From Siphonodentalium dalli (lineage: Eukaryota; Mollusca; Scaphopoda; Gadilida; Siphonodentaliidae), in NCBI GenBank assembly GCA_032622095.1, contig CP136067.1, positions 124,159,030-124,223,029 on the forward strand: DNA of 64,000 nt. The letters are read 5' to 3'. A program made the position numbers and the translations under genes. Below the pieces are notes generated by a model. That model was not told the DNA's origin, did not search any database, and saw only the letters and a program-made list of their open reading frames with translations. Numbering within the stretch: the first letter of the stretch is position 1; each line of letters opens with the position of its first letter. Positions 21,303 to 33,687 of the stretch are shown here, piece after piece.

Positions 21303-23277
21303 TTGTGAAGAACAGAAGATAAAATAATAGTAACACATAAAATAGAAAGGTTATCAAATTCAGTTTTAGGTATCATTATCAATGGTATTTATGTTACGTT
21401 ATGTGATCTTCAAAAATTATGAGAATGATAGCTTATGTTCTCAGTCGGATAATGTCTATAGCGGGAACAAGAAAATGTGTTTGTTTTCTTATCAGCATGT
21501 TGTGTGAAAGGTACAAAGAGGTGCATTAATAAATGAACGGCAGTGACAGCCAAATCATTGCCTCTTCAATGGTATAAATGGATTTGAGAACAGACTAAAG
21601 GCCATGAGACCGCGTTGAAAAATGATAATCAACACGGTTCTAGTGTTAATGCAATGCAGTTGTAACATTTCTCCAATGCAGTTGTGAGGTAACCGTCAAC
21701 GCAATATAACGCAGGTGGTTTTTACCAAAAAACGTGGTTGAGATAACCGCCAACGCAACATAACATGGTGTAGGTGGTCGTAAACAAAACGGTATGGTGG
21801 TTTGGGTTGTTTTATTCACAAACAAATGTCATTGTAATGACAAAGCAATTTAACAGTGATTTATTTGGGACCTATAGGTGGATTAACAACTATTAGGCTG
21901 TAACAGCTGAGCCAGGGATAAATAAACAATGGGTTGAAACAATGTTATGGACCACCAATATTCACTCTATACAATGCATAGTACATGATACCATTTTGCA
22001 TGCAAAATCTCTGCAGAAATATTTGAATTGAAATATTTCTGGGTGTGACTTTTTGTGGTATTGAATACAAGACATTTATCTGGTGGATCAGCTTGCAATT
22101 ATTTTTCCATTAGAAGGTTGGTGTATATATTTTTGAATTCTGTATTGATTTTTCCGAAGACAAAGAAAGTAGGTCAAGTGTTTTAATTCCAGAAACAAAT
22201 TCTCAAAAATAAATTAATTGCAAAAATGGTCAATTTACCAAGTCCAGTTGCCAGTTAAATGCTACATGTATGTCTTTAATAATATGGCTGCTTTAATTCC
22301 CAGACATCTTCATTTATAACTTTTGCTGCGGAGATAATCATGGAAATCCCCATTTAAAATTGGATCACTTGACCTCCCCTTAACGCAACCAGTGGTATCG
22401 TAACCTGCTGTGTCAGACTCCTAGGTAGAAAAGAATTCCATTCATATACAATTGATGAAGCAGACCGTGGGACAATGCACCGTGGTAATGTTTTCAAACA
22501 CTACTAGTAATGCCATTGTCAAGTTTAGGGACGTACTCGATCTCAGTTCCGGTTATGGTGTACTTGATCTCAGTTCTGACGAAGAGGGATAATTCTACTA
22601 ATCGAATGTCGATATATAGCGGCGGTATCTGAGAACCAAATAAGTTTTTTTTATGGCCTAAATTGTAGGGCCCTGCAAACCATTCAAGATATATTGATGA
22701 CTTAGTCAAGTTGAGCTAAAAATGGCTGACTTTTTCCAGCAATTCAAATACAGATGTGATGTTGCTTACATATCTCTTATAATCTTATAGTCTTGAGTTT
22801 GTTTCACAATGACATGAGCATGGTTTCTTTCATTGAAATTGTGAATTTCTCACGCCGACTGATGCCGATCGACACAATATAATCACAGTAACTCAGGCAA
22901 GAACAAAATGATGCAATATTTAAAGATTTCACTCTGTCAGCAAGGCACAATATAATATGATTTGACCTTCACTTTGGTTCAAAACTTCTAGGAAGATTCG
23001 GTTCATGTGAAAATGTTGACAGAATAGCTACTTGACCTTGATTCCTAACTGACAGACCAGGCCCTAAGGCCTAAAAAAGGTTTGTTTCAGGTTACCCGAC
23101 TCTACATATCCAAACCTTATGACCCTAAACTTTTTATTGATGTTCCAAAAAAAAAAATACAAAGATAAATAACAATATTTTGTGTATATGCTGTTGATTG
23201 ATGAGAATGTGATTTTAACCAAGAATATCTCTCATAGCATATTAACAAATGAATTATTCAGATGAAACTGTTTTTAT
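21303..23277. other. Mostly unassigned; contains solitary GGCC-type transposon ends
   Basis: A T-rich end reading TTTTTTTTATGGCC followed by TAA lies near 22648-22664. An A-rich end reading TAAGGCCTAAAAAAGG, with the family's GGTTACCCGAC block behind it, lies near 23070-23135. Neither has an obvious partner here. The rest shows no gene or clear repeat. Confidence 0.45.
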
Positions 23278-23283
23278 CTTTAC

Positions 23284-23371
23284 CTTGAAAAAATGTACTC
23301 ATTCTCATAAGTTCGTGCAGCAACCAGATGCTGAATGGCTCGGACCATAATGTTTGTCAGCAGTAAAGTAA
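23284..23371 (-). pseudogene. Exon fragment of a second tyrosine-recombinase-like gene (B)
   Basis: The frame encodes LLLTNIMVRAIQHLVAARTY and ENEYIFSR, aligning by eye with the PFLIT...IDLLLKYR segment of pseudogene A. It ends at a good donor (AAG/GTAAAG, 23278-23283). The upstream border is unclear. Adjacent minus frames at 23372-23560 look partly coding (EVFPFKKRD, IIDLGDIWL) but I cannot join them. Confidence 0.35.
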
Positions 23372-23640
23372 AGTACCTCCTTCATGATTTGTTTCCCATA
23401 TTTTTCAGTAGCCAGATGTCTCCTAGATCTATTATGAGTGAATCATCTTGCGCTGCCTGTGTTGTTTTATCTCTCTTCTTGAATGGAAATACTTCAGTTG
23501 CTTGGATGCCTCCATAACAATCTTCCCTTTAATTACCTGTGCCTGAAGAATTATGCATCCTTTCGTCAAATTTGTATGATCTGAACAAAAACGATTGTGT
23601 TTTATTATATTATCCAGTATGATCCACTTTTGACAATTAA

Positions 23641-23859
23641 CCCTTTGAGTGCCAGGTCCGATTTTTGTATCGACCCATATACCCTGTGCCAATGCATTCT
23701 CTTATATATGCGAGTCGACTATAGGTCGCCTCGCATATATAAAAGAATGCATTGGCCTAACCCAAAACAAATTAAAAAAATTCATTTTTTTATTTTGTTT
23801 AGGGCACTCTACAGACCATAACTTAGAGCCGATGAGATCGGCCTCTGGCACTAAAAGAG
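23641..23859. mobile_element. piggyBac-like MITE, copy A (TTAA target)
   Basis: TTAA flanks at 23637-23640 and 23860-23863. The ends are CCCTTTGAGTGCCAGG and CTGGCACTAAAAGAG (one substitution in the terminal CCC). Inside is a 69-bp hairpin at 23688-23756 with arms beginning GCCAATGCATTCT. There is no transposase. Confidence 0.82.
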
Positions 23860-23910
23860 TTAAGACATGGTCAGTATTTCTCAACATTGAAAGCATCTAT
23901 TCTTCTGTTC

Positions 23911-24350
23911 TCCTTCAGCCCTGGGAATTATCATCGGCAATCGGCAGTTCTGAGGCAAAAACCAACGTGATAGCCGAGGCAAATAAATGAAGACATGTTC
24001 AATTAGGAAATGAAATGGACGTTTGTTGAAGCCCTAGCAATGCCATGATCCGTTTGTGCTCGGGTTTTGTATTAATTCCACATGGCATATGTCCACAAAA
24101 TCATTTTACTCGTGCCTTGCACACATTGACTCACTCAGCTAATGGGATCAATATAAAATCTAATATGGTAATCCGTCTCCAAGCAACTGGTTACGGTTGA
24201 CAGAGCAAGCTGCACCAACTTGAACGGAGGTCATTGTGCCACTCGCATGCGCATGACATACCAATCATCTCACAATGTGGCTAACTGATGCTTGCGCTTT
24301 GATGTTTCCCCCGACGAAGTATTGTCAACTTGACAAGCACATGCTCCGTT
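23911..24350 (+). repeat. Second, partial copy of the 9.3-kb hAT MITE family
   Basis: Blocks such as CAAGCAACYGGTTACGGTTG, CACCAACTTGAA.GGAGGTCA and GATGTTTCC..CGACGAAG occur in the same order and spacing as in 9850-10290. The GCTGGGCGATAT ends are not present next to it, so this is a truncated or diverged relative. Confidence 0.75.
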
Positions 24351-25112
24351 GTTTTAATACTTTTTCGACCATGTGTTTCCACAATGAAAGAAGCTGAATG
24401 TATTTACGATAATATTTAACACATATTCCAGTAAGCAAGACTCTATATAGACACTCTATAGACCTACATGCAGGCATATATACTCATAGACCTACACGCA
24501 GGCAAATATACTCATGATGCTTGCGAGTTTATATATCATGTTTAAGTTGTCATTTTGTGCACGTATGGTTGCTTATGTTATCTGTTTGGCAAACTTAGTT
24601 GGAGTACACAATAACAGGAAGTCGAGATGAGCGATATAAAAAAACAAGTTTTGTACCGAACACAAGTTGATTATAATAGCTGGTCATCATGCCATGTCAT
24701 GTCAAGTTGATTATAATAGCTGGTCCATTTGTGACCTGGATCTGTGTGTTCACAGGCTTCAATTGACTGTAAAGTATACATATACACAGTTCAAAAACAC
24801 ACAAATAATTGATAAAAAATGGCCCTTATGACAACATGAAAACAGGATGTTGATTGCAAGCTCTGAGAGTGTGTAATGGGATGGGAATCGGGACAGAATG
24901 ACAAACTGCGGAACATAATTTTTAATTTCATGATTGGCGTCTAACGAAAGCTTATTACATTAATAATTATATTAAAGGGACACTTTGATTATTGCGACAT
25001 AACCAAGATGCGGGCCCCGTTGGTTCAGAGTGCCCGGATGAAGATAATTAATCGAGTGTGCTTCTCACAGTACGAGCTAACTGCATGGCCTCCTATAGCC
25101 TGATATCGGAGT
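24351..25112. other. No recognised feature
   Basis: AT-rich, with short local direct repeats (for example ATAGACCTACA(T/C)GCAGGCA near 24460-24500, and TGATTATAATAGCTGGTC twice near 24667-24724), and no coding segment. Confidence 0.5.
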
Positions 25113-25192
25113 ACCCTGTGTATGTCTTTTTGGAAAGCAGACGAAATTCCTAAACGATGTACATCTGTTAGTAATTTCGTCGGCTTTTCAAA
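25113..25192. repeat. Imperfect inverted repeat of about 26-bp arms
   Basis: TGTCTTTTTGGAAAGCAGAC at the left pairs with GTCGGCTTTTCAAAGAGACA at the right, and GAAATT/AATTTC continues inward. It could be a small foldback element; no target duplication is evident. Confidence 0.6.
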
Positions 25193-26420
25193 GAGACAGG
25201 CTATTTAGCCATGCGTTTGTCACAACAGACCTGTTTCTTGCGTGCATGCATAATTTGTGTTTTATTGATAGTAATGGTGGAAAGAGTAACGACTTGTATT
25301 AATCGAATAATATAAATGAAGTTAGTTTGCCGTATCGTAATCAGGATGGACTTTAATTTACCCATGTGCACGGACTGTTCATTCTTGAAAGTGCAGCCTA
25401 TACTCGTATAGTAAAACTCAGAATTATGCTTTCAAGATTCATATCAAGGCGACGTCCAGTCGCGGGATGTTGGCCAGTTTCTGTGCCGTGGCCAGGGGCG
25501 TACATGGCGGGGACCCGGGTTGTTGACGGGGTGTCACGCGTGCAAACATATACATGTAGTGATATTAGCACAAACCTTTACTAATGAAAATAAATTGAGT
25601 TCGTGTGTCTGTCCGGCAAAAGGCGACAAAACGACTTAACCCTTCTGAAAATGTGTACATAGGGTCATATCATGCACGTAACCCGGGGATTAAGGGCGCT
25701 AATAAGGTTTATGACTTTGGCTATATATAGGCGATCAAACGGAGGGGCAGATTAAAAAAAAATCGATTTTTTTTTTAATTTGGGAATAGATTTTTACAAC
25801 TTGTTTTGCTTCATCCTATTTTATGGATGTTAGTGTTGAAGACTATTATAACATTTAAGGAAGGGCAGTCCTGTCAACAAATTTGGTATTTTGAAACAAA
25901 TTTGATTTTGAAGCCATTTCCACCAAGGTTGGTGTTATTTCTTTAAAATGGGGAATTTGACCCTAAAAATAATATAATAAAAAAATAAATCCCGGACCCC
26001 TGTATATATATGTACTTTTAGTATTGTGACCAATTTGTGCCAGGGGCCAGTGGTTGTACTATTCATGTGTGTTTCCGAATACGTTGTTCGAATATATAGG
26101 ATTATCATTATTTGTGGCTGAGACATGAGAAGCTGCATAATTTGATAAATAAAACGCTATTTCAGAATGCATTTTAGCTCAAGCTGCTGAACATGAAAAT
26201 TCAAGTTGAGATATTGCCAATTTTCCATGGGTGAGTATCCATCGCCAGTGGTTTCCGAACATAAGTACGTCCGTCGACAATTTCGATAGGCATAGGCTAC
26301 ATGTTGTATCTTTGGTCGGATCATTATGAAATTAGGCATGACTGTTAGAATTGGTAACATATACATGTAGATTGGGAACGAGTTATTTTGTGGGCCATTC
26401 GACAAAAAACTTGCATCATA
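25193..26420. other. No recognised feature
   Basis: Only short frames of ordinary composition occur here. There is an A/T-rich low-complexity patch near 25750-25790. Confidence 0.5.
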
Positions 26421-26645
26421 TATCTCAAATTTCAATATATAGTATACGGGCTAGATGCCGCCACCGAAAGCGTCAAAATGTGCGATATTAGCGCATGTTT
26501 CGGTGCGCCGAAAGTGACAAAAAGTGCTAATGGCGCACTTTTTGTCGCTTTCGGCGCGTCGAAACATGCGCTAATATCACACATTTTGTCGCTTTCGGTG
26601 GCGGCATCTAGCCCGTATACTATATATAGATTGAAATTTGAGATA
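26421..26645. mobile_element. 225-bp foldback (near-perfect palindrome)
   Basis: The left arm begins TATCTCAAATTTCAATATAT and the right arm ends with its reverse complement. The arms are about 108 bp with few mismatches around a short centre near 26530. They contain repeated CGAAAGCG words. A smaller palindrome (CTAATGG...CCATTAG, about 26655-26678) using the same CCGAAAGCG word follows directly. A foldback MITE is likely; no target duplication was resolved. Confidence 0.8.
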
Positions 26646-26877
26646 AATGTTTTCTAATGGTGCCGAAAGCGCCATTAGGAAATGTCCTAATAGTATTCCA
26701 TACAATTGATATTCCAATGCAATTATTATACTGATCGCCTCATCATTCTTTGTGTCTGGCGAATTACAATTCATGCTAATGACAGACATTTGTATATTGC
26801 GCTATCACAACGAACATGACATTTGGAACTTATTCCCTATTCCTTATTTTCAAAAATGTCGCTTTCGGCCCGCCCAA

Positions 26878-27350
26878 ATACCACCTAGAAACACCCCGAC
26901 CTCCACCCATCACCCCCGGGTGTTACCACCCCGAGGGGGGTGAAAATGGGGTATGGGCCATTTTCGAGAACGGTAAGGATTTTGACCGATTTGACGGAAT
27001 GGTGGGTGGCACGCCTCAATTACCACATAGAAACACCCCGACCTCCACCCATCACCCCCGGGTGTTACCACCCCGAGGGGGTGAAAATGAGGTATGGGCC
27101 ATTTTCGAGAACGGTAAGGATTTCGACCGATTTGACGGAATGGGTGGGTGGCATGCATCAATTACCACATAGAAACACCCCAGCCACCACCCCGAGTGTT
27201 ACCACCCCGAGGGGGTGAAAATGGGGTATGGACCATTTTCGAGAACGGTAAGGATTTCGACCGATTTGACGGTATGGGTGGGTGGCCCGCCGCAAATACC
27301 ACCTAGAAACACAACTACCCCCACCCATCACCCCCAGGTGGTACCTCCCA
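26878..27350 (+). repeat. GC-rich tandem repeat, period about 141 bp, about 3.4 copies
   Basis: The mark CCAC(C/A)TAGAAACAC recurs at about 26881, 27023, 27164 and 27299. Each unit has CACCCCGAGGGGG, GGCCATTTTCGAGAACGG and GACCGATTTGACGG blocks. The array follows the foldback element and starts with a CGCTTTCGGCCCG word shared with it. Confidence 0.85.
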
Positions 27351-27414
27351 ACCCAAAACATATAATGACTTACTAGAGACTGGTACTCATATAATATATA
27401 GAGGATCTCACATG

Positions 27415-27548
27415 AGTTACTATTTTATACGGAATTTATCAACCGAGTTCACTAAATTCGATTTGAGCCGAGGTTTACCGAGGCTCAAATAGAATTTAGT
27501 GGACGAGGTTGATAAATTACGTATAAAATAGGACGAGTGTGAGATACT
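27415..27548. repeat. Foldback element, arms of about 55 bp
   Basis: CTATTTTATACG, AATTTATCAACC, CACTAAATTCGATTTGAGCC on the left pair with GGCTCAAATAGAATTTAGTG, GGTTGATAAATT and CGTATAAAATAG on the right. An outer weaker pairing (TCTCACA/TGTGAGA) extends it. It is a probable MITE. Confidence 0.7.
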
Positions 27549-28382
27549 TTTTATCACATGATAAAATAAAAGCGAAGCAATGCGAAATATCCATCGAAAA
27601 CAACTATAAAAACCGCAGCGATCGCAAGTCATTTGAAGAACTATGTGACGTCATCGCACGCGCTAATATTAAACGTGTCTCTTATCGATAATTATGAAAC
27701 TGCTTTTATGGGCAAATTATGTGATAAATAATAATATATTAGTCCCAGCTAGAAATGTGAACAGCAGACATCCTGAGATACAAACAATATATATTGATTG
27801 TTTGATTTTCCAACATATACCAGTGGCGGAATGTGTTGTTTTTAGACCAACATCAGTATATTCTTCTACTTTTGGTCCAAAGTTATGTCGGAATGGCTAT
27901 CGGTTGAACACTTTACGTTTAGAGGGTGTCAGGTTGGACATTTAAGTTGGAAAGTTTGAGGTACCATTTGGAAAGTTCAACTACGATTACCCCAACCCTG
28001 CTGGGGGTGCAAAGTAGTATTTCGATAGCATTTGACTTTGGTCTGATTCAAGGTACGTACATTTGGGAATGTCAAGGTGGACAAACCCGAGTTTACCAAC
28101 CACCCACCAATGGGGACCAATTCTAGCTACCTCCCTGGTTATAAGGTATAAGAACACATTGGCTAGATGGATGTGACATGGGGATCTCCATTGTGGGGGT
28201 GGGGGTGGGGTCTCCAACGATAACTTACTATTATTATCACAGCTCTCAGTTAGTGGCCAAGACTATACGTGTAACCATTCTCTCCAGTCAATTATTTACC
28301 ATATCGACACACTTCTGAGTTAGGAATGAAATAGACATGACAAGAGAAAAATGTAATCCTGTCCATTTTGGGCAATAGGAGA
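27549..28382. other. No recognised feature
   Basis: The stretch has local short duplications but no gene or transposon end that I can define. Confidence 0.45.
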
Positions 28383-28385
28383 TCA

Positions 28386-29351
28386 GGCCAAAAAAAAAAG
28401 ATGCTATGTTTCCGTACATCGACCGACCCTAAAAATAACCTGCCGACCCTAATCTTTTTATTGATATTTTGAGAAAAAGTCAAAATTTTCTAAAACAAAA
28501 ACAAAACTAAACAAAAAATGTTTTTACTGTTTTTACCACTAATGCACATAAATATTAATGGTCATTAGTGTTCAAAACACATGGTTTCTAACATATCCCT
28601 GTGAAAAGTGACCATGAAGTGTATGACTGCTGTCTCAAACGCCCCCAGGTGTGTGATAGGTTGTTGACTAATAATGGGCATGCATTTTTCAATTTTAATT
28701 TCCTGAGAGTGGATCTCATGCCTGCTTTATGCCTTGTTTGGGTCTTATGGAACATAGGAACACTATCAACAGACATGGTGGGCGTTTATCTGTATATATA
28801 CATGTACATGTATATATATATACATGTACATGTATAGAGGTTATCACCACATGTTAGGTGTACATGTATAGCTACTGTTTCCAAAAACCAGGCATGCTAG
28901 GTGGGGTGTACTCATGACTACCTCCAGACAATGGGAGTCGTCACAATACAAGTACGGTATAATGGCGGTATTATGTGTAAAATTCTTATAAAAAGTTAGC
29001 GACATGAATTTCGTACCAAGTTTATAGCCAAATTTATGAAAATATGGTTTGTGAACAGTGTTGTGAATAATAAAAAACATACTATAGTACTTTATAAGCA
29101 TGAAGTAAGTTTGATCTTTTATCAATCTTAATGTATATTTCCACAGTGTTGATCAAGTAATACTTTCCCCTCAACCCGAGTTGGCATTTTATGTCATTTC
29201 GGTCGAGGTATAGTTCAATATTTCTGAAGCTGGATAGAAAATATCAAAATAAATTAAACAAAAAAAATTCCCTACCTACCTACCAGTGTACCTACCCTAA
29301 TTTTTTCGCTCTGTTATCGGAAACATACAATCTTTCTTCTTTTTTTTGGCC
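28386..29351. mobile_element. GGCC-ended PIF/Harbinger-like element, 966 bp
   Basis: Terminal GGCCAAAAAAAAAA and TTTTTTTTGGCC are each followed inward by an A/T tract and TATGTTTCCG. Direct TCA triplets at 28383-28385 and 29352-29354 form a 3-bp duplication. Subterminal blocks are CGACCGACCC (left) and CCTACCTACC (right). The interior has no gene; a TATATACATGTACATG microsatellite lies near 28790-28840. Confidence 0.65.
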
Positions 29352-29354
29352 TCA

Positions 29355-32300
29355 CTACCATAAATATGGTAATTTAAATTTTTGCATCAAGGCGACATTA
29401 TGCCGACATACCGGTATCATATTTCTGAATGCCATGCTAACTAAATATGAAATGTTCCAGATACCATAAAATCTCTTAAAGGTACTTAATCCGATCAGAG
29501 GGTCCCCATATAATCACATTCCAACAACAACAAAATTTTTTGAAATGCCGCTTCAGTTATCAGAATCTAATAATTGTCCAAAAATAATGAAAAGCACCAT
29601 CAACTATAGTATAAAATTGCACAAAATCTGTTATTTATCAACATTTTGTTCAACAAATTTTGCCGATTTGTCAAATATCTCTGACACAAAAAGCCACTTG
29701 ATTTTAGAGTTATCTATCTGTGCCCGCAATTTGGTCAATGATAATCTTCTCATTGACTGTCTATTGGGCCATAGATAGATATAAAACATCGATATTTCTG
29801 ATCACTCTGAGCTGTGGTGGGTGGGTTCCGCAACCCCAATCAAATATTTTTTACTCCCGAAGCCAAGGAAATAGTAATTTGCGACCGTTAATTCGGATTG
29901 AGTACCTTTAAGATATAACCGCAACTATATCTCAACCACACTACGATCAGTGAACCTGATGAATAATTTTAACAGCATCTTAAGTCTGAAAATGAAAGAA
30001 AGTTAAACATCCCACAACTTGTCTGCGATATAATGAAAGCCATAATTGTAATCAATCAGCTCCGCATGTACCGGTACCGGTATATGCACACATCTAATAT
30101 TGGACCCACATGAATTGCTATATTCTCCATATTAATTTAAAACGAGCGCACCACTTTAACAAACTCATTATTGAGTATTATATCAATAGCGATGTGTTTG
30201 TTTAAGTGGCATGCTCATTATAAATTTACACTCCTTTTAACATCAGTAGGCCAACACAATCATTCGTTGCATAACTTTCATAAAATTTTCCTAGTACTGA
30301 ATATAAACAGTACTGGTACAATAACACTAGCAGTACTGGAACCGACCACACTGTAGGTGTCTGGCCTGTTTATTGCCTTTTTAATTTATTCTGATACTTC
30401 AGGTACTTATAATAAGCTGATAGTTCATTCAGACAACATCCTCTAAGTTGCCTAATAATAGTGACAAACTAATAATAGTGATGGTGGGATTTTTAGCTAA
30501 AATTAATAATAGTAACCACAGCAATTTCATTCTATGTCTCTTAGTGATCTGATCATGGCAAGTGTTCTCCAAATATAATAACAGTGTTGACACTATCATA
30601 TTATTGACACTATTATTGCACATGAGAGCACCGGTATTAGTACATGTACCGTATATGCTAATATGAGCAGGCCATTAACAAGTCTGGCTCTTCTTGAATT
30701 CAACTATCATAGTGATATTCAACTACAAGTATTATAGCTTAATTGTACTACCGGTACCATACACAATGTATACTGGTACATATATACTTAAACTCCAGGT
30801 TTTCTCTGTTTTTACTAAAACTTCATGGAATCATCTCTCTTCGTAATGCACAACCACATTAAAATGTATATAACACTACAATAACAGAGCAAATGAGAAG
30901 CCATCAGATTCTGATATTATCGATATAAAAAGAATTCTACAGCTTATATTGCAGGAGACTTGTTTATTTCATAATGGCAAATGTACATGTATGCCATTTG
31001 AATGACATTATAAATAACTTCTCGCCAAGATGATTTCTATATTCTAACTAATTAGTACAAGTAAATCAGTTAAATAATCGAAAATGTCAGCGCCTATATA
31101 TATACATGTACTGTACTACATGTAGTAGGTACCGTACATGAGATATTTTCACCGCTCCATAATAGTTGAATATATACGGTACATGTACCGTTACCTGTAT
31201 AATGAAAACAATGGAATTCAAGTTGTGTCAGACCTGTTGTTTGGCATACAAAAATAAAGTGACTTCGGTGTTACTGTTAGTCATTGATTTTGATAACATA
31301 AGTTCATGATTTTTACAAAATAATTTTAATGAATCAAATTATCAAAACCATATGTGCACAGCTACATGTGTAACATGTACCAGTAACTGTCTTTGTCCAT
31401 AATTCATTATCCAAGTCTGGTTTAGTCTTGGTCTAATGATCAAAGGTGAAATGTTATGTACCGGTAACTTATGATCATGATCCTGGAGTCCGATGAATTA
31501 TAATTAATCCATTTTGTTTGACACAGCATTGTCCATGTCTGCATGTTTGTTAAAACATCCTCACTCGACTCACTGACACTGGTGAATGGTGCCATTGCCA
31601 TTCTGATTCTCCATATCATGTACTACCCTTCACAAGTTCACACACATGTAGCTACTGTACTTCTAATCAGTCTAATGTACTATTCAGAATCTGAGTCAAC
31701 ATTCAATGACCTTTTACGGCATCAGCGTTGACTGCATTTCAGCATTGAATGGCTGAGGAGTCCAGAGTAGAACTATATTCTATAATCATCATATTTTGCA
31801 ATAATCATTACATTGTTTGCATTCTTCCATTGTCAATCATTGCTATTCACTGACCCGAGTCAATGTCCATGATAATAACAGTTGAATACTGCGTTTCCTG
31901 ATCTGCCACACTCATTGACTCACAGTGTGAGTCAGTGTCAGTCTGTGACCACAGAGTGACAGACCAGTCCAGTGGCGGTGTGGGATATTTGGATCGGTCC
32001 CATCACTTGACATGATATTTTGTTATAACGAAGCGGTATTTCTAACATCCAAACGGGTTAAACGGTCTATATCTAATCCGTTGTGTATACGAAAGAATGA
32101 GATACACATTTTCTGCGAATAACGTACGAAACAGGCAGATATGTTATATGACAGATGAAAAACAACACATTAAAAAATTGGAAATTCCAGACCGGAAGTT
32201 CCGCATGCGGAGTGGTTTCGATAATGTGCAATGTCGCAAATACGGACTGTGGAATCATGTACTCTAACTCTGGGATCAATTTATTCCCAATTTCATGCAT

Positions 32301-32600
32301 AAGAAAGTTTAAACAGTATCACCACATCTTCGAATTGTTTTAATTTGTATTCATTAAAAGGAATGATAAATGGAACAATAAACATATCTAGAACGAAAAA
32401 TAAATTCAAAATAGCCATTCCCCCCGTCAAACATCGGCCAACCAAGCGAGGTACAAAAATGTATGAATCTGAGTACGAAAGTCGGAGTGTTCCTCAATCG
32501 TATTGCAATAATCGCCAACCTATTATAAGTAAAAAAAGCTATGCAGGGGGATAACTCGGAAAAATTCTTATTGTAGCGGACAAACTCTCATTGTAGCGCT
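29355..32600. other. AT-rich stretch with scattered ACCGGTA/ACATGTAC words, no gene found
   Basis: Words such as TACCGGTA, GTACATGT and CATGTAC recur loosely (for example 30065-30080, 30630-30655, 31095-31190), which looks like degraded microsatellite. No coding segment, transposon end or RNA gene can be supported. Confidence 0.5.
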
Positions 32601-32604
32601 TTAA

Positions 32605-33684
32605 GGCCACACTTATAAGATTTTGTGTTTCCCCTCTCCCTACCCTAAATTTTTTACTTGGGTAGGTAGGTAGGTAAAATATTATTTATTGTTTTTGCCA
32701 AAACTACAGTAGTTATATCGGAAAGTATTTAGGCCTTTGGAATATGGTTTGATTGTTAAAAGATCATGTCACAACTGGTACTTCATGTTTTATTAAGTTT
32801 AAATGAATTAAATGAATTAAATTAACAATTTAAGGTTTCACACACGAAGGTCAACAGTGTGAAATATTTGATATGAGACAAGTCATGGATAGGAAAATTC
32901 ATTTCTTAATTATTGGTTCTATAGGCACCTGTGATGCATCAAATTCAAGGACTATCTACATTTAGTTCACTGGTGAGCATTGCGACATTTGGAGTCTTCA
33001 ATTACTCTGTAGAACCTTTCCTGGAAGTCTGTTAGTGGGTAGTCATACCACTTAAAATGTATCCAAATGGAGACCGACAGTCGAGCACGACTAATTTATT
33101 TAGTTGAAATTATAGCACTCTGCAGTCCTGATTCACTTTCAGTGACAAGAAATTTCACAAATTTCAATTTTGGGTCGAAGTCCATTATCACCCGAATAGC
33201 TTCGCCCGAATCGCACGAAAATACATTGACAGTGTCCATTCCGGTTTGCGATATGCTGACAGCTACCATGCTGTTTTTCAACTCCACCTCCGTGACCTTG
33301 TCATTGCCGGTTAGCAAACTTTCCAACACATCGGACCACGTGCGTTCTGTGTCATATTCGCCGATCCTATTCTTAATTAATGTCGTATTTTTGTCGCCAT
33401 TTTTCAAAACGATGTTAACACAGACTTGCAGATATTTTCTGCTTTTTAGCAGACTAATCCATCGCGAAATGTCAACAAACATCACCCGGAAGTTTAACGT
33501 CGGTAAAGCGGAAAAGCAAAAACACGGAATTAAAAAGCACTGAAAATGGACCGGAGGAATGCCGATTTCCGGAACATGAATATAAATAATTTTTTACAAA
33601 TGAGACGCAAATAATAATCTCAGTCGGCGGGTTTAAAATGGGGCGGTCGGACGAGGGGAAATAAACATATTATTAATTATGGCC
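32605..33684. mobile_element. Possible GGCC-ended element enclosing a minus-strand ORF
   Basis: The left end TAA-GGCCACACTTATAAG and right end ATTAATTATGGCC-CAA resemble the GGCC family: A/T tract, TGTGTTTCCCC or TTTATTTCCCC, then CCCTACCC or CCGACCGCCC. The flanking triplets TAA and CAA differ by one base. It is more diverged than the other copies. It encloses the 33096-33482 ORF. Confidence 0.4.
33096..33482 (-). CDS. Unrecognised 128-codon ORF, possible first exon
   Basis: It starts at an ATG (33480-33482, choosing the second of two adjacent ATGs) just downstream of CTTCCGGG, an ETS-like promoter word on the minus strand. The protein (MFVDISRWISLLKSRKYL..., then a WSDVLESLL motif, ending ...STK) has an ordinary globular composition with no low complexity. 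It could be a complete small protein or a 5' exon; a weak donor GTGAAT lies near the VTES codons. It sits inside the possible GGCC element. I do not recognise the family. Confidence 0.4.
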   Translation of the reverse strand: MFVDISRWISLLKSRKYLQVCVNIVLKNGDKNTTLIKNRIGEYDTERTWSDVLESLLTGNDKVTEVELKNSMVAVSISQTGMDTVNVFSCDSGEAIRVIMDFDPKLKFVKFLVTESESGLQSAIISTK

Positions 33685-33687
33685 CAA

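Noticed and set aside
23649-23990. 113-codon plus-strand frame through the piggyBac-like MITE
   Set aside because: It crosses the MITE hairpin and its TTAA junction, and matching frames appear in every copy because the hairpin has no stops in that phase.
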